Below are positions 5,284 through 5,850 of a DNA stretch of 5,850 bases, piece after piece (within the stretch, counting starts at the first letter, position 1; every line of letters starts with the position of its first letter). Origin of the DNA: an uncultured Collinsella sp. (GTDB lineage Bacteria; Actinomycetota; Coriobacteriia; Coriobacteriales; Coriobacteriaceae); contig CABVBR010000127.1 in NCBI GenBank assembly GCA_902496645.1, positions 1 through 5,850 of the forward strand. Direction: 5' to 3'. Below the pieces are notes generated by a model. That model was not told the origin of the DNA. It made no database searches and was given only the letters and a program-made list of their open reading frames with translations. A program made the position numbers and the translations under genes.

Positions 5284-5850
5284 ATGGGTCTGATTCAAAA
5301 GAAGGACGAGAAGGACGAGATCGACGGCATCCAGATCATCGAGCGCGGCGAAGGCCCCGACGGTGATGAGGACGAGAAGATCGACCTGGTCGCCGGCACG
5401 TCTGCCGAACATATCGCCGCTGGCACGACCGCCGAGGAGGAGGACGCTCGCCTGGAGGCAAAGATCGCCGCGGACGCCGCCGACGAGAACCTCATGCCTG
5501 AGGAGCAGGACGAGAACGACGACTCCGACGAAGACGACCATGCGTCCAAGCACAAGAAGACGATGATCGCCGCCTTCGTGGTCGCCGTCGTGATCGCTGC
5601 CGTGGTCGGCTTCTTTATCGGCAACGGTGGTTTTGGCGGCAAGGGCGTCGGCTCGGCGACCCTGTCCGAGGACCAGCTCGATTCGACCGTGGCAAGCTAT
5701 AGCTACAACGGCAAGAAGAGCGACATCACCGCGCGTGAGGCCATCGAGAGCCAGTACAGTCTCGACACCGTCAAGGACGACGACGGCAACTACACCGCTC
5801 CGTCTGCCGACGTTATCCTGTCCTACGTGCGCAACCAGATTCTGTTGGAC
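5284..5850 (+). CDS. Membrane-anchored protein with acidic N-terminus, possible SurA-N/foldase-like domain (3' end beyond window)
   Basis: The frame is open from ATG 5284 to the window edge (189 residues visible, no stop). AAGGAG at 5269-5274, nine bases upstream, supports the start. Residues 1-86 are highly acidic (32 Asp/Glu) and probably disordered. Residues 89-92 are basic (KHKK), then about 93-113 is one hydrophobic helix (MIAAFVVAVVIAAVVGFFIG), then a Gly-rich linker. The basic residues before the helix indicate a type II anchor with the acidic part in the cytoplasm and the rest outside. There is no signal-peptidase motif. After the linker, the text from about 125 (LSEDQLDSTV, then ITAREAIESQ and VILSYVRNQILLD) recalls the SurA N-terminal helical domain of secreted peptidyl-prolyl isomerases/foldases, but the catalytic part would lie outside the window. 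The anchored acidic protein is seen directly; the foldase idea is tentative. It follows a terminator, so it is probably a separate transcript. Confidence 0.75.
   Translation, partial: MGLIQKKDEKDEIDGIQIIERGEGPDGDEDEKIDLVAGTSAEHIAAGTTAEEEDARLEAKIAADAADENLMPEEQDENDDSDEDDHASKHKKTMIAAFVVAVVIAAVVGFFIGNGGFGGKGVGSATLSEDQLDSTVASYSYNGKKSDITAREAIESQYSLDTVKDDDGNYTAPSADVILSYVRNQILLD

Overview
The window is about 62% GC by eye, with strong G/C preference at third codon positions. It carries ordinary bacterial housekeeping genes, all on the + strand and close together. Gene style (long-form HPF, DegV, a HEAT-repeat protein beside a stand-alone NAD-type isocitrate dehydrogenase, many acidic GAG/GAC-rich proteins) suggests a high-GC Gram-positive, most likely an actinobacterium of the Coriobacteriia such as Collinsella. 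That assignment is an impression from protein character; no marker here proves it.

Layout. Positions 1-149 are the leader of hpf, with a small inverted repeat near the edge. hpf (150-734) encodes the long-form ribosome hibernation factor. It is followed by two hairpins, the second a textbook intrinsic terminator (764-795) whose U-tract ends only a few bases before the ribosome binding site of a DegV-family fatty-acid-binding protein gene (814-1767). After a 98-base gap comes a run of four closely packed genes. These are a 3-hydroxyisobutyrate-dehydrogenase-family gene broken by a frameshift (1866-2919), a small three-helix membrane protein (2925-3353), a HEAT-repeat protein (3366-4064) and an NAD-type isocitrate dehydrogenase (4071-5156). 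Intergenic gaps there are 5, 12 and 6 bases, so this is almost certainly one operon, closed by a hairpin terminator at 5216-5249. The window ends inside a membrane-anchored protein with a very acidic cytoplasmic N-terminus (5284 onward).

Functional reading. hpf and degV relate to stationary-phase ribosome protection and lipid handling. The operon pairs a dehydrogenase-family relic and an isocitrate dehydrogenase with two proteins of unknown role. No mobile element, CRISPR array, tRNA or rRNA was seen.

The two points most worth attention are in the same gene. First, the 3-hydroxyisobutyrate-dehydrogenase-like frame is interrupted near 1996-2007 in a way that fits a 26-base deletion between two copies of the 8-mer TCGCCGGC. 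Second, the same gene ends in a 53-residue tail with 14 His and 9 Cys arranged in three imperfect repeats, an unusual metal-binding-type extension for this enzyme family. I found no convincing evidence of a wholly new multi-gene system.
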